Source of the DNA: Arcuatula senhousia
Lineage: Eukaryota; Mollusca; Bivalvia; Mytilida; Mytilidae
Direction: 5' to 3'
DNA: 64,000 nucleotides
Assembly (NCBI GenBank): GCA_963971305.1
Contig: OZ020313.1
Location: forward strand, 28,124,602-28,188,601
Position 1 is the first letter of the stretch, and each line of letters starts with the position of its first letter. Of this stretch, positions 11,701-26,700 are shown in pieces. Position numbers and translations under genes: made by a program. Below the pieces are notes generated by a model. The model made no database searches and was not told where the DNA came from. It saw only the letters and a program-made list of their open reading frames with translations.

Positions 11701-14700
11701 ATTTGACATGTAACATAAAGACTACTACAAAGCGGCTTTCGAATGTCAGACTAAAGAAAGGGCATGGAAATAACCTATCAACAGAAAAATAAAGTCATAA
11801 GCAGCAAAAAATCACACTTAAATAAATAATTAGCAATCAGCAAGTTATAACGTGAATGAACCTAGATGCTCCGCGGAGTGGTACAGCAGTTGCCACAGGC
11901 TTCAACAAATCCGTCCTGTTGATTAAACTAGTAACAAGGCAAACACAACCTTCATATGCGAGTTAACACCACCAGTTGATTTGAAGCATTTTTCCTTACA
12001 TTGGTTTTGCATTATTTTTTTTTCAGAATTCGCTACAAAACTAACAGACAGCGAACTAAAAGCAAGATTACCAAAGATACCTTGTTTACCAATTAGCTAT
12101 GGAAATGCCTTGCATGTTCTGCGGTAGGTCAATTATATAACTACGTACCTGTAGAACAACACGTTTTCGTGAAATTTAAGGTGGTTCCGATTTATTCCAA
12201 TCATTGTAATTATACCTCAGTTATTCGCTGTGCTCGAAACAACTTTGGTCAGAACAAAAAATCAAAGCCATTCCCGTTTAAGTTGTTTTATCTATACATA
12301 TTATTAAGCGTGTCATCTGTTTTGAAATTTCAACAGAACTTTATCCAACACTTACAATAAAATTTTTGTTCCGCTTCTTTTTTGGTTGCTTGTGCTTGTT
12401 GCTAACTGCATAGATTACCATTTGGACGATTTTGCATAAAGTCACCACATCTATTCATTATTATGTTATCTGTTTACAACTTTTTTCAGAGAAATGGCTG
12501 GAGACAAAGTTTATATGGGATGGCCTGGATTGTTGAATATAACATACAGATTTGGACCGGATCTGGTGGGAGGAAAGTAAGGGACGGACCATTTAACTTG
12601 AGGGGGGAGGGCTTGGTTTTTTGTTTTGATCAGATTTGTTTCCGCCCAAAGCGGAAATAATATTTATTTTTCGAAGGCGTCGCGATAGAATACTTGTTTT
12701 TCATTATCAGCATTATTTTTCATAGCAGGAATCCTTCTTCAGAATATTTATTTTCTTACCCTCAGCTGCCAAAATATTTTTTTTTCATCAAAAATAATTT
12801 TCAGAATATTTTTCTAAGAAAAAAAACAAGGCCCCCTTTCAAGTTAAATGGTGGGTCCTACGATCATTATTTTATACATAAGACGATAGGAATGCATGTT
12901 TATTTCCTGCTAGTCACAATTTGACGTTTGACTCAATTTACACTAATATTAATGTTAATTTTACACTTATTTAACGTTAAATTAACGTTAGTTTAACATT
13001 AGAATTTTTAACGTTTATTTAGTGTTAGACATTACATTAGCGTTAAACTTTCAACGTTAATTTTCTTGTTGAATTATGTGACGTCAAATGATAAATTCTA
13101 ACGTTAACAAAATTGCATGTGTAGCCTTCGACACTTTCTATTACAAATATAAATCACCAAGGCGAATATCAATATAGAAATTGATTTGGTTATGCTGCAT
13201 ATGCATATTTTAAAAAAGGTTAGGAAAAAAACGAATGAATTACCGAAACAAAAGATAATGAAAGAAAGTAGCTTTTCAAGAGGAATACGACTATTTCTCC
13301 ATAGAACCATTTGTTAGTGTATCTATCCTTTCTAGTAAGTTTGGCTATACTATACAACATTGTAAGACTTTATTTTGATGAGAAACTTTAATACATTTAA
13401 CATGTTTAAGTAGTCTTTTCCCATTGGTGGTTCCTCTTGTTTTAATTATGCATTATTTGGTTATGATGTAATTCTATTATGATCTAAACTTGTCCAGGTA
13501 TTCTAGCACTGGAGTACCTGAGTTCACTCCTGTTTCTCGACTTTAGTTTGCGTTACTGATTTCTATTGAATTTACTGGGTTTTTTTTTTGGCAGAAATAT
13601 TGATAACTTGATACTTAGTTACTTCAAAACTTCCATATCCATAAACGTTTTTACTTTTGTCATTTTCAAGCATTATAGCGATCAAGCATGTCGGCTTTGT
13701 GTGATGACACTTCACTAAATCATTATTGTTTGAAGTTGTTGTGTCTGATTTAAAATCGATATGTTTATTTTTTTTTTCATCAGTCGATTGTAGCAAAATT
13801 TATTGTCTGGAACTTTGTTGTCATATGTATCTCAGCTAGCTGTCAGTAACAGCGAGCGTCAATAGAGAGTTCCTTTACCATCCTTTTGATTGTTCTTGTT
13901 GTTTTTTGACTTAGGTTCTCTCTAGTGGAATTGGACTTTGATCGATTTGATTTTGATTGTGTGTTTAGTTTTGTGCTTTGTCTAGGAATGTTGATAGGGG
14001 GAAGGTTTAGCCCAAAAAACTAGTTTAACCCCGCCACGTATTATATGTGCCTGCCCTAAGCCAGGAATCTTTGTCGTTTTGTCGTTGCGTTTTGTTACTT
14101 TTGACACTCATATACCCTATTGGTGCCTCTTTACTTCTGTATTTAGACTAAAACGTTTAAAATGCTATCTCGTTGTGTCTTCTAATGTTGTAGCTTTAAT
14201 TTTTCAGAAAAGTAGTTTTGAAAGTTAGAAATAGACTTGAATCAAAGAAGATATACAATGTCATTGCTGACATTAAAGGGTTGATCGAGCCAGGTATGTT
14301 CATCTGTTTGTATTAATGCCTCACATACGTGTAAGCACTGATGGATAACCATTTGTTTTGTCTTCCTTTACCGGATTTGACACACTCGAATGCCCTATTG
14401 GTGCCTCATTGCTTCATTCGACTCTATTTTAAAACAGGATTGCATAAGAAACATTTACCGAAACAAAACCAAAAAGTGATTACAAGTACCAGACTGAGTA
14501 TATAACAATGGACAGTCGAAATATTGAGCTTCCGTAAACAAAAACACGGCCTATTCATCTTAAATCAAACTTTCTTTCTTTCTTTTCTTCTTTTCTCTTT
14601 GCATTTTTCTTTCTTTTTCATTGGCAAAACAAATCAAGTAACTTATTCATTATCCATTGAAAGCATGCCAATGAATTGATTTAGATTGCAGATGTAGTAG

Positions 14701-17700
14701 AGAGAAGTTACAGTCCTATGTTAAGCTGAAGAAACTTCCGAATAAAGCTCCAGTCAAAACATTTTTTTACGCCTGAAGTGCGTTTCGTGTATTCCAGACT
14801 CCCCAGAGGCGAAAATAGCGTTATTCAGGCTTAACCTTAATTGAACGTGAAAAAAATTGCTTGTGTAAATCTTGTAAGGTTTTTTTTACTCAATGAAAAT
14901 GAGAGTTTGTCTTTTTGTATTGTAAATGGTCATGTTCGTTTCACAATTCATCCGAATTTTGTTTGACACTTTTCCATTGTCTTTTGAGAAATTTTGTTGA
15001 CAAATACTACTGACAGGACAAACTGCATTAGTTCCTAAGTTTAGAAACTATAATGACGCAACATCATCTCATGGGATGACTATTCAAAGTACAAGAGAAG
15101 GAGTCATAATATAGAATTATGTTTTTCTAAATGGAGAGTGTCAGTTTAGTTGCTCTGTAAACAAGCTATAATGACCACTGTAGCCGAAAGGGAATTCATA
15201 AATTATTCAAGATCATGTTATAAAATAGTTCTTTGATGACGACGCTTGCTAGAGAGCTTAAGTTACGTAGTCACTCAATCTAGAGGTTTATGTCATCTAA
15301 ATGTTAATGATGATTTTATTTTTTTTTGGGGGGGGGACTCATAAAGCACATATCAGGTCTTAGAGTATAAGCCATAATATTGAATTATACTTTTTTTAGA
15401 TGACAATGTATGTTTATTTGGCTCTTCGAACAACCTAATGACGACAAATGACAGTCATGAACAAACATCGGAGTGAGAATATATTATTATATTTTTCTTA
15501 ATGAAGAGTGTCATTTTAGATGTTCTCGGAACAACCTTTTATGAAGCTTATAGGGAATCGTCGATTACTAAAACGTTTGATGGTCATGTTAGAAAGCTCA
15601 GGTTTCTTTCATGGTACATTTTCTTTTAGGATGACGATCATAAAAAACACCTATGGAAATTTTCTATGTTTCATATCATTATGACAGAGCATCTTCTATT
15701 GGAGTGACTGTTTCTAGAACAAGAGTTGAAGTGAAAATATAGATTTATATTTTTTCCTAAATGACAAATACCAGTGTAGTTGGAAAAACTTGTAATGATT
15801 GTACCTTGTAAGAAAATTATAAATTCAAATTTTCCGGTTGTCATTTGACAATCACGCTCGTTTGAATTCTGTTACCGGGTATAGAAAACAAAAGGACGTG
15901 GAATAAGTATACGCCACATAGCTCACATAACAAGCGGTAATTTAGAAAACCCACAATGGAAAACCATCAGCAGCCTTCAACGAGGCCAGTTTTGCAATCG
16001 GTCCAAGTTGTTTATGTGATTATTCACATCGTAGATGTTGTTACTACAGGTGTCTACTATGTTTCAATGATTGTTTTAAAAGTTGTAATAGAGTGTTTTT
16101 ATGGAGATTTGAGCGGTCCTTGCATATCACTGTTTAATTGATAGAAGATAATAGGATGTGGAATAAGTGTACGCGACACAACCTAAAATAAAAACGACAA
16201 TTTAAAAAATAACTCCACAATGGAAAACAGCCAGCAGCCTTCAATGTGACCAGTGGTCGCTGCTAGCTGTTTTTTAATTGGCCCTGGATTAAAAATAAAT
16301 TACAAGTGATTCAAGCCCAGTCCTTAAGTGCAATGAAAGGCCCTCTTCTTGACAAAAAACAAATAACATAAATTCGATGAAATACAAACTTGACTTAGGA
16401 CAAATCAATGATTTCGTTTTGTCAATGAATTTACTATCAATAAATGGAATCAAAGAATCATAGAGGTATAAATGGGACAGTGTATTTGTAGAATTATAAA
16501 TTTCGTCATTCAGAGTATCCGTTTCCTTGTTCTTCCGACAATCTATAATAAGAATAAAATTCATTGATTACTAGAATATTGTTTCATGACCACTTTCGTT
16601 AGATTTCTTTCATGTTGAGTCTTCTTTTGGGATGACAATTATGGTCTTTTTAAAGAATAAGGGATTGAGCGAAAAATAAATATTCTAAATGAAGAGGGTC
16701 AGTTTAGTTGCTCTTCATACAACCTATAATGACCACTTAAGCCTGCAGAAAGTCTACTTTTCTAAATTTACAGTCTCAGCTTACTTGCTATTCGAACAAT
16801 CTATTATGTCGTTTGATAATAACTTTTCGTGGTGCATCCCTTAGGTTAACAATCATGGACTATTTGAAAAACAAGAGTTGAAATTAAGAAAATAATATTC
16901 TTCTAGATGAGCGTCAGTTAAGTTGACCATTTGTAGGCTTGGTGGAATTGATTAAGTGTTTTTTAATTGTCGTTTAACGACCATTCTCATTACACAGGCA
17001 AAATGTTGACAGCGTTTAACGTGCGTCTGGCGTACGTTAAACGCATGTCATCTGACGCATATCAAATTGGCGTTTCTAACCGCGTACGTCTGAGCGTTTC
17101 TAACCGCGTACGTCTGACGCGCGTTAAAAAATTATCTTGGCAATATTTTTATTTCATAATAAAACACACTAAATAAATAACATACTAACTTCATACATTT
17201 TAGGAAACTATATGTCTGACGTATGGTAAACGTACGTTTACCGCACGTTTAAAAAACGTACGTCTGACAAATGTTTTTACAATAATTTGACGTACGTTTA
17301 CCTTACAGCGGTTAGAAACGTATGTTTAACGTACATTTATGTACTACGTCAGACGCACGTTTTTATTAACGTATGTCAGACGCATGTCTAAGTTTTGCCT
17401 GTGTAGGCTTCTTCTATGATAATCCACATTCTCGATGTTATCAAGATCTGGAATTTTACATTTATTTATTTGCTTAAAAATAGTTTTGGTTTAGAAAAAA
17501 TGGGTTTCTACTGTCTTAATGGTTAAGCCGAGGTCTTTTATAAGTAAATGATCACACACCTTTTGGGATGGTCATTAACAGTACAAGAGTAGGAGTCGAA
17601 ATCTAGAATTATGATTGTCTGAATGAATAGTATCGGTTTACTTTGCTCTTACAACAAATTAATGACGACTGTTGACCGTTCATTAAACAGCTTAGATCTC

Positions 17701-20700
17701 TTCTAACATACGTCTTCTGTTCCGGTGACAATCATAGACTATGCAGAGAACAAGAATTAGAACCAAAATGTAGAATTCTAAATGAATAGTATCATTCTAG
17801 TTATTTCTTGAACTACCTATAACGCTCTTCCTGAGGTTAATTCATTATTTTGTTTTCCGTTGTCAAAAAGCTAACATTCTTCATATAGATATTTACATTC
17901 CCATTCCCATTGTTTTAGATATCTTCAATGTTACTATATTTGCTTCAACTTGTTTATATGACTATAGTTTTATTAAGTCAGTTTTCGAAACTGTTTTAGG
18001 GTTTCTATCATCTAAATGTTCTGAACGTTTAAACCAACGTCTTCATTAAATGACCTGTTTTCAGATGAGGATTAGGAGTATAACAAAAAACTTTATTTTT
18101 CTGCATGAAATATGTTGATTGTTTTTCCGCTCAAGCAAAATATAATGACCGCTGTAGTCTTAATTTTTCCAAATTATGGTACAAAATTTTCGTTCCACAA
18201 TCACTCATGATACAAAATAGGTTTCTTTTATAGTAGTTTAAGTTGCCGTTGTTGTCAATATCATAAATGCTATAAATCCAATATTTGTTTTCAAAGTTCG
18301 TTATGATAAGTGTACCTAGGATTTTTTTTATTTAAAACCTATAAACCATTAAAACCAAGGTCTTGAATAAACGACAAAAGAATACTTTTATGGTGGGAAA
18401 ATCATTTAAACAGAACAAGAGTAGGAGTCCAAACTATTGTTAATTGTTTTTGAATGAAGAGTTTAAGTTCTCTTTCTCTTCTGTAGCCTAAAGGGAATTC
18501 ATGAATATGATAAAATATTTTTTTTGAAGAACGCTCTCAAGAAAGCTTATGGTTTTTCATGATACATTGAATGTCAATCACGGCCCCTTTAGAGAATAAA
18601 AGATTTAGTAAAAATATAGAATTATATTACATTGTATTTTTATTGATTTTCATTGGGTGATTGTTATTCTTTCGATGATGGCTTCTATACTATTAAAATT
18701 GTAGACTGTGTTTTTTCTCTCACATGATTAAAATAAGTCCGTACGAACCCGTTCAAATATTCCTTCAGTCTACGGAGACTGGATTTTCGGCATCAACTGT
18801 GCTTATTCCAAGGAACCATGGTTTTAGTCAATGAATGTGTGACTTGGGCAAATAATGCAGATATCTGATACTGGTTTTAATATCTTCATAGCACCAAGAT
18901 TTGCTTTAACTCTTTTTGGATAAGCATTTTTACTATTTTCCATATTAAAAACAATAGCATAACCTAAAAGACTGTTGTATAAAGGAAGAAGTATAAAGAA
19001 GTACTGTAAAAAAGTTAATTAATTTAGAGTATTGTTTTTTCTGCTTTCGTGGGAATTGTGCCCAATGAAAATCCTGTTTTTCTACTAAATTACTTTCTTA
19101 CCCCTTGTTTTTTTTTTGTCATTTTATAAATGACCCTCAGTATCTATAGTTACTAATATTAAAATTTTGTAATAAAGCTATGGTATTTCTATGTTTCAGA
19201 TAGATCTATCATTGTTGGCAACCATCGCGATGCTTGGGTCTATGGGTCTGTTGATCCTATGTCAGGTGGTATTATTATGATGGAAGTCGCAAGAGTATTT
19301 GGGCTCTTACTTCAAGAAGGTACATATATAAACAACATGTATAAATGGTTATTTTTAACACGTAAGTATTTGTATTTATGAAGACTCAACATCTGCAAAC
19401 AAATGAAGTAGGACATTAATATTTGTGATTATGAAAACAAAACAGAATTGATCAGGTGAATTAATATTGTTGTCTAGAAAGTATGCCACAGGAAAATATC
19501 AAAAATATAAAATATTGTCACAACAAAACACAACTTTGAGACTTTGCCAAAAAAAAACAAAGCATATACATGTAGATGGAGCCGATTTAAACATCTAAAA
19601 TATAATAGAAAATTGAAATTGCCAGATATTTTTTTAAACGCTTGTACTATCTATACAGTTTCAATATTGTCAATCGTACATCAGATAGTAAAATAAACAT
19701 TAAGGAACCACAATAGAAAATATTCAATGAATTTGAAAAGACAAAAGTGGGGGTCTCGAAAATTCAAGATCCTTTTTTTCTAGAACGATTGTTCGTTTAA
19801 ACTTACTTTTTTCTATTTTCTAGGATGGAGACCAAGAAGGTCAATAAAATTTTGCAGCTGGGATGCGGAAGAGTTTGGTCTTGTAGGATCATTTGAATGG
19901 GTAGAGGTAATTAAAGCATAATCATAGCTAGATGCTCGGGGCCAGATAAACATGATTGCCATTTATCTTTAACAAATATTATAGTGAAAAATTTATCCAA
20001 CGAGTTAAAAGAATGAATAGTTCTTGACATGTTAGACACCAATTAACTAGTTATATGGTTTTGAGCCTTTCTGATTGATGATCGAGATTCAAAATCGTTA
20101 AAAACACAAAGATTCCTTCGTTGTAATACACATGGTCGATATCCTGGGTGCAGGGTATGGATATCTATGTCTTCCTTCCACCTATTTCGATTAAAGTGTT
20201 TCGGATGCGAGGTTACTCCTCGAAGATATACAGCACAACCACATGGTATTAAATGCGATGGGAACTATACATGTATATGTTTTTCAAGTTTTCAATATTT
20301 TGTTCTGATTTTCCTCTGCATTCTTTCTCATTTTATTTTGTTATACAACTTATACATTTACTGAGATAGGCGACGTCAGTATACTTACGTAAAGAATAAT
20401 TCTAAATCAAGTTTATGATTTTATTTTCAACATTCAAGGACTTTAGAAAATGGCTAACGTCTCATGCGGTTGCTTATATAAATGTCGACAGCGGCGTGTC
20501 AGGTATGTTTTAATACTGATTTAGAACTGTAAAACCACTCGGTTGTAGATTTATACTGGCTGTGTAATATGTAGTCATTTCAAGCAACAGAGATGGAGTG
20601 TCCTCAATTATGTAATTTGTACCCTTTATTCTCAATAAACTCAAGCTAGCGAACAATAACTTTAATCAAGTTAGCGAACAATAAGCCATTGATCTTTTTA

Positions 20701-23700
20701 TGTTTAGGCTACTTTTTGCATTATTCTCTAGGCTTAAAGGGTAACTTTTTTCGAATTTCTCTATATACATGTATATTAAGGCCTCATAAAATATTAAAGA
20801 ATACAAGATGAAATGAAAATCTGTTATTTTGGGGGTAATTTTTCTCTATTATTTCAATCCAATCCACATCCTAAACAAATGTCTTCAAAAATCAGTTGAA
20901 ACTTAAGCACCAGGCCCCTGTTTTATAAAACATCTCAAATCGAGTATTTCCTCAAATCCTTCCTCAACTCAAAATCTAACCAATCAAAAAGTTGAAATAG
21001 AGTTGAGGAGAGATTCGAAGAAATTCTCAATATGGGATGTTTTATGGAGCCGAGGTCTTGTTGCTTTCCTTGTAAATACTACATAAGGTCAATAACCAGG
21101 ATGCTGATTTTGGCTTTTGTTTAAAAAAATATTGCAGTGACACTTATGCTTTTCGGTCTTCAAATTAATGAGCGGTGTCTCCTTGAAATATGCATATTAT
21201 ATACAGCATAACTAAATTTCTAGTAATAGTTATGTTGATTGTGTTCCGATTATTAATGACAGCAGTGCATTTTTGCTTGAATCATTGACATGCGATAATC
21301 ACTAAAACAGGGACACTAATTAAATAAAAAAAAATCATTGTAGAATAAATGTAAAGTGTTGGTAAATTATATTTATTAACCAGTGTGCATTGTGCATGTT
21401 GTAATCAAACAAAAGCACTATTCAATTTGGTAAAATGAAGGAACTTTTCATAATTTGTAATACCATAACATTCCATTATTCATAATTGGACTTTATTAGA
21501 CAGAAAGATGAATTGGTCTATCATATGATGGTAAATCTAGAGCAAACCCATTATTTTCTATTCAATATTGAAAGTATTATGCTTTTGCATGCAATTGTAC
21601 AATCATGTCTTAAATATATGATTTTTCTTGTCATTTTGAAATCTTTTTAACCACGAACTTTGCATAAAGCTGTCTGATTACCGACGAGAGAGTCTGGGTT
21701 GGGTGATTTAGAAAAAATACCACTTACTAAAGCTGTTACCGGTTCTCCGTTGTGGTCCACAACATAAACTAATATAAACATCTCTAAGTGCATGCAAGTT
21801 AGCAAACGTCTGTATAAATAAAAATTAAGTAAAAATCAAGGAAGACGCATTGTATTTAATTTCATTTAACAAAAAGGGTTTAATACAACAGTTGCTTAAA
21901 GAGTTTAAGTTTTTAATAAAAAAAAAGAGAACAAGAGGCTCCCAAGAGCCTGAATCGCTCACCTGAACTACACAGGTACATATATTTGTAGATATTATTG
22001 TGCTTAACCATATGCGATTTAAATTTCTGAAATATCTTTTCGAAAATTTCAGGACAGGTAGGTCTTAATATGCTGATCACTTTTGATTCTTGCACAATTT
22101 TGATATCTGAAACCATTTTTGAGATATGAGCAAAAAAATACAATTTACCCCTTTGTTCTATTTTTAGCCATGGCGGCCATGTTTTTTACAAATAAAAAAT
22201 CTGAACGATAAAGTCGTAGCATATAAGCTATTAAACAAGTGTGCCATGTTAAGATGCAGTTGGTTTTACCTTGTCAAACAAGTTAATCTTTGAAATTCAG
22301 GGGAAAAGTAATGAAAAATGGTCAATTTTGTTGTTTAAAGGATAATAACTCCTAAAAGAATTGTTCCTACAGCTTTGACCTATACATGAAATGTAGATCT
22401 TGATGTGCTTAATCATATGCAATTTAAATTTTTGAAATATCTTGTATAGTTTTCAAGATACAAGGCTAAATAAGTGAAAAAAATTGAAAAAATCCAGAAA
22501 AAGGGCAATAACTCCTATGTCGATTGTTGGATCTTCTTGAATATTTGATAGCAGGTAGATCTTGAGATGCTGATCACTTTTGTCTCCCATCAGAATTTTG
22601 ATATCTGTAACTATTTTTGAGTAATTAGCAAAAAACTGCAATTTACCCCTTTGTTCTATTTATAGCCACGGCGGCCATATTTTTTGACGAATCAAAAATC
22701 TGAACGATAGAATTGTAGCATTTATGATATTCAACAACTGTGCCAAGTTAAGTTGAAGTTGGATGTATGGTGTCAGACAAGTTAATCTATGAAACTCAGG
22801 GGAAAAGCAATGAAAAATGGTCAATTTTGACGCTTTAAGGGCCATAACTCCTAAAAGAAATGGTTCTACAGCTTTGACCTTATTACATGAAATGTAGATC
22901 TTGATGTGCTTAATCATATGCAATTTGAATTTTTAAAATATCTTGTATAGTTTTCAAGATATAGGGCTAAATAAGTGCAAAATTTTGAAAAAATCCAGAA
23001 AAAGGGCAATAACTCCTACATCGGTTGTTGGATCTTCTTGAAAATTACGAGGCAGGTAGATCTTGATGTGCTGATTACTTTTACCCTATGCCAGAATTTT
23101 GATATCTGGTACTGTTTTTGAGTTATTAGCAAAAAACAGCAATTTACCCCTATGTTCTATTTTTAGTCATGGCGGCCATGTTTTTTTACGAATCAAAAAT
23201 CCGAACGATGGTTTTGTACACATAATGCTATTAAACAACTGTACCAAGTTTGGTTGCAATTGGACTTATGGTGTCTGACAAGTTAAAGTTTGAAAAATTG
23301 TTAACAGACGACGACGACAGACGACAGACGACGACGACGACGACGGACGCCAAGTGATGGTATAAGCTCCCATGGACCTTCGGTCCAGGTGAGCTAAAAA
23401 TGGCATAGCAATTTCCATATAAGATACAACAAAAGTGTCAAGTCGAGCTCCATTTGATAAATATCTTTTGTCTCTCTTGTTTGAGAATATTTTGCATCAC
23501 CATTGCATGGAAGCCCCTATCGCGACGTGCCACCAACAAAAATATATTTAACTCGTGCGCACGAGTAGTCATCCCTATGAGACTAGGGCACTTTTTAACA
23601 TGGGCTCTATGGGAGATCTCGGTGGAGCAATTTTTGAATAGGGTATCGTACGGTATAGTAAGACCAATTATACAAGGCCAAGACAAATGTATTAACCTTA

Positions 23701-26700
23701 GGGTATTATGTAGCCTTAATACACACTTATTAGCCAACTAAGTATATTATTAGTCTATCTGCCCTTACTTAATGAAATGCAAAACAGGGCCATTATGAGA
23801 AAACAGGGCATTATGACTGGGCCATTATGACAAAAAACAGGGCCATCATGGATGTAAACAAAATGGCCGACGTTATTTATTTCAGCATTAATTAATTAAA
23901 ACAATATTACAAATTGAATGAAAAAGTATCAAATTAGTGTTAGAGATTGTGTTAAACTTCAATTTCTGAGGATTAATCAATTGATTATGGCTTATACATG
24001 GACTGTAGGTCTGTCAACAGTATTCATTGTTGGTCATTTCATATTCATAACTTTGTCGTTTTTTACCCTTAAAGTTTCCTTATATTTTCTTTAACATCTT
24101 TTTCACGCTAATCATACAAGCTAATATATTTTTTTTCTAAATAAGAAAGTAAAAAAAAACCTGTACAAAAACAATTAAACAAAGTATAAAATGGTTTCCT
24201 ACCTGAAGATAAACCTAGATACAATGTACTTAGATCCTGTCTGGCGTGCTTCTGTCAGGTTTCTAAAGACCTTCTGAATGTCAATAGTTTGAATAAAATA
24301 TTGATATGCAGAAAATGATCCAAACCCTGACAAATTTTAAAGATGTTTACATGTCAGTTTGCTGTCTGCTAAAGGGGGAAACTTTAGTTTGGGGAAAGAA
24401 ATGAGTTGTAATTTGGTAACTATTCAACAAATCAAATTCTATTTTCCACAGCAACTCGTCCCTAAAATTTAAACTACTAATTGGGTTGTACATGTAATTT
24501 GATATGGGTGAGGTGGTGGAGAGGGGGGACGGGGATACAGGGGTTAAGGGGGCATGGAGCGGGTGTAGAAGGTTCAGGGAGCGGGGTTTGCGGGGTGGAA
24601 GGGGCAGGGAGTGAGGTAGGGGGTGGACAGGAGGGACGGGGTAACGAGATGGAGGTGGCGGGGGGTGGATGAAGAAGGGTCGCGGAGCGGAGGTAGAGGG
24701 GGCGGGGAGCGGGGGTGGAGGGGGCAGGGAACGGTGGAAGAGGACCCCCTGTCCACCCCCATGGGTTGTAAATGGATAACTAATCAACAAATCAAATCAA
24801 ATTCCATTGTCTACAGCATCTCGTCCACTTAAAAAGTTATCCGTAAAAATGTTGAACTGATAAAATTGCTATTTGACTGTGAACTGTACCTGCAAATTTA
24901 TTGGTTAAATTATTTAGATCAGTTAAACATTTTATACTATGCATAATAATTAGATATTTGGAAACGGGTTTTAATGGTAACAACAACAAAAACTTGAAAA
25001 TAGCAGGATTGATAAATCTTAGAATTTTCTCTTACGAATCAGAGACAAAGTAAGTGAGTTAACTTAAGGCAGAAATTATGAGTTCCACCTCACTTCTCCA
25101 CCCAAGTCTCCTTTTTTTCATAGTTGATAAATAAAAGTATTAAGAAATGGGTGATTTGATAATGGCCCTGTTATATGTTCTCGATCTGCAATAATGGCCC
25201 TCGGCGTTGCCTCGGGCCATTAAAAACACCTCGAGGCCATTATTCCCAAACTAGTTTATCACTCACGTACGGAGTATACATGTAAGACATCAAAATGATG
25301 TGTAATGATGGTCTTCTTATCGATAAATGAACTTGCTTTATCCGTTGTAACAATTTTATATGGATATGGACAAGTTGTGGCGGCGGCGGTGGTGGTGGTT
25401 GTGGTGGTGGGGGGGGTGATGGTGACGGTGGTGGTGGTGGTGGTTGTGGGGGGGGTGGTGGTGGTGGAAGTGATGGTGGTGGTGGTGGAAGTGGTGGTGG
25501 TGGTGGAAGTGGTGGTGGTGGTGGAAGTGGTGGTGGGTGGATGGAAGTGGAGGTGATGGTGGTGGAGGGGGAGGAGTTTCTTCATTTAAATTTGTTATCC
25601 TCCCTCCCCCACCATCACCTCCACTTCCATCCACCCACCACCACTTTCGTCCACCCATCACCATCACCACCACCACCACCACCACCACCTCCACCACTCC
25701 CCCTCCACCACCATCACCTCCACTTCCATCCACCTACCACCACTTCCGTCCACCCATCACCATCACCTCTACCACCACCACCACCACCACCACCACCACC
25801 ACCGCCGTCACCACCACCACCAGCACCACCATCCCGCCACCACCACCACCACAACCACCACCACCGCCGCCGCCACAACTAATCCATATCCATATAATAT
25901 TGTTACAACGGATAAAGCAAGTTCATTTATCGATAAGGAGACCATCATTACACATCATTTTGAACTACAGTGACGTGCAAAAAGTCACAATGGCTGACGT
26001 AAGAAAACATGAAAGTGAAAGTAGAAAAATAAATGGCTAAAATTTCAAAATTTCTTATGTTTTCTGTAAAATCTTTAATGTTCCTACCTTCAATATTTTG
26101 TCAGGTGTTCTTTAAGTCTAATCACATTTAAGATCCTCCTAGGAATTGACATGTAAAGGCTTTGAATGTATGCAAGTGTAATGTTCATCCAAATGGCTTC
26201 AATTTCTCGGACCAGTTCGTCTTTAGATTTTATGAAATTCACACGGGTTTGGAGCTTCCGTTTAATGTAGAGCCACACATTCTCAATAATGTTAATGTCT
26301 GGTGACTGGGCAGGCCAACTCATACCGTTTATCCCATTTGCAGCGATGTATTCCTGGGTTACCCTAGCGCGGTGGACAGGCGCATTGTCGTCTTGAAAAT
26401 GATACCCACCGGCAGCAAAATGACGAGCGATAACAGGCCAGAGATTGTCATCAAGGATAGAAATATACTTTGCTGCATTAATATTTCCGTTAACTGAAGT
26501 TATCGTGACGACCCCGTGCCAACAAATGCAGCCCCATATCATCACCTCGTACTTAGGCTTGACTGAGCGGGCTTCAACAAGATCTGGTCTCCAGCCTTCG
26601 TCGCGTTTCCTCCAAACGTACACACGAAGGTCTTGTCCAATAACTATTTTACTTTCGTCCGAAAATAGTACACGTTTCCAGTGAAGCTGAACTGTCCAAT

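Larger units (their letters stand above)
15000..18600 (+). repeat. Degenerate dispersed tandem repeat in peptidase intron 7
   Basis: Loose recurrences of AATGAAGAGTGTCAGTTTAG, TTGCTCTTC, ACAACCTATAATGACCACT and TAGAATTAT at irregular 120-400-bp steps. The MITE (16993-17403) and the two GTGGAATAAG copies interrupt it. No exon was found between 14294 and 19199. Confidence 0.45.

Noticed and set aside
24347..26040. Proline-, valine-, histidine- and threonine-rich open frames on both strands
   Set aside because: They are translations of GGT/ACC and GGGG-rich simple repeats; every frame stays open there.
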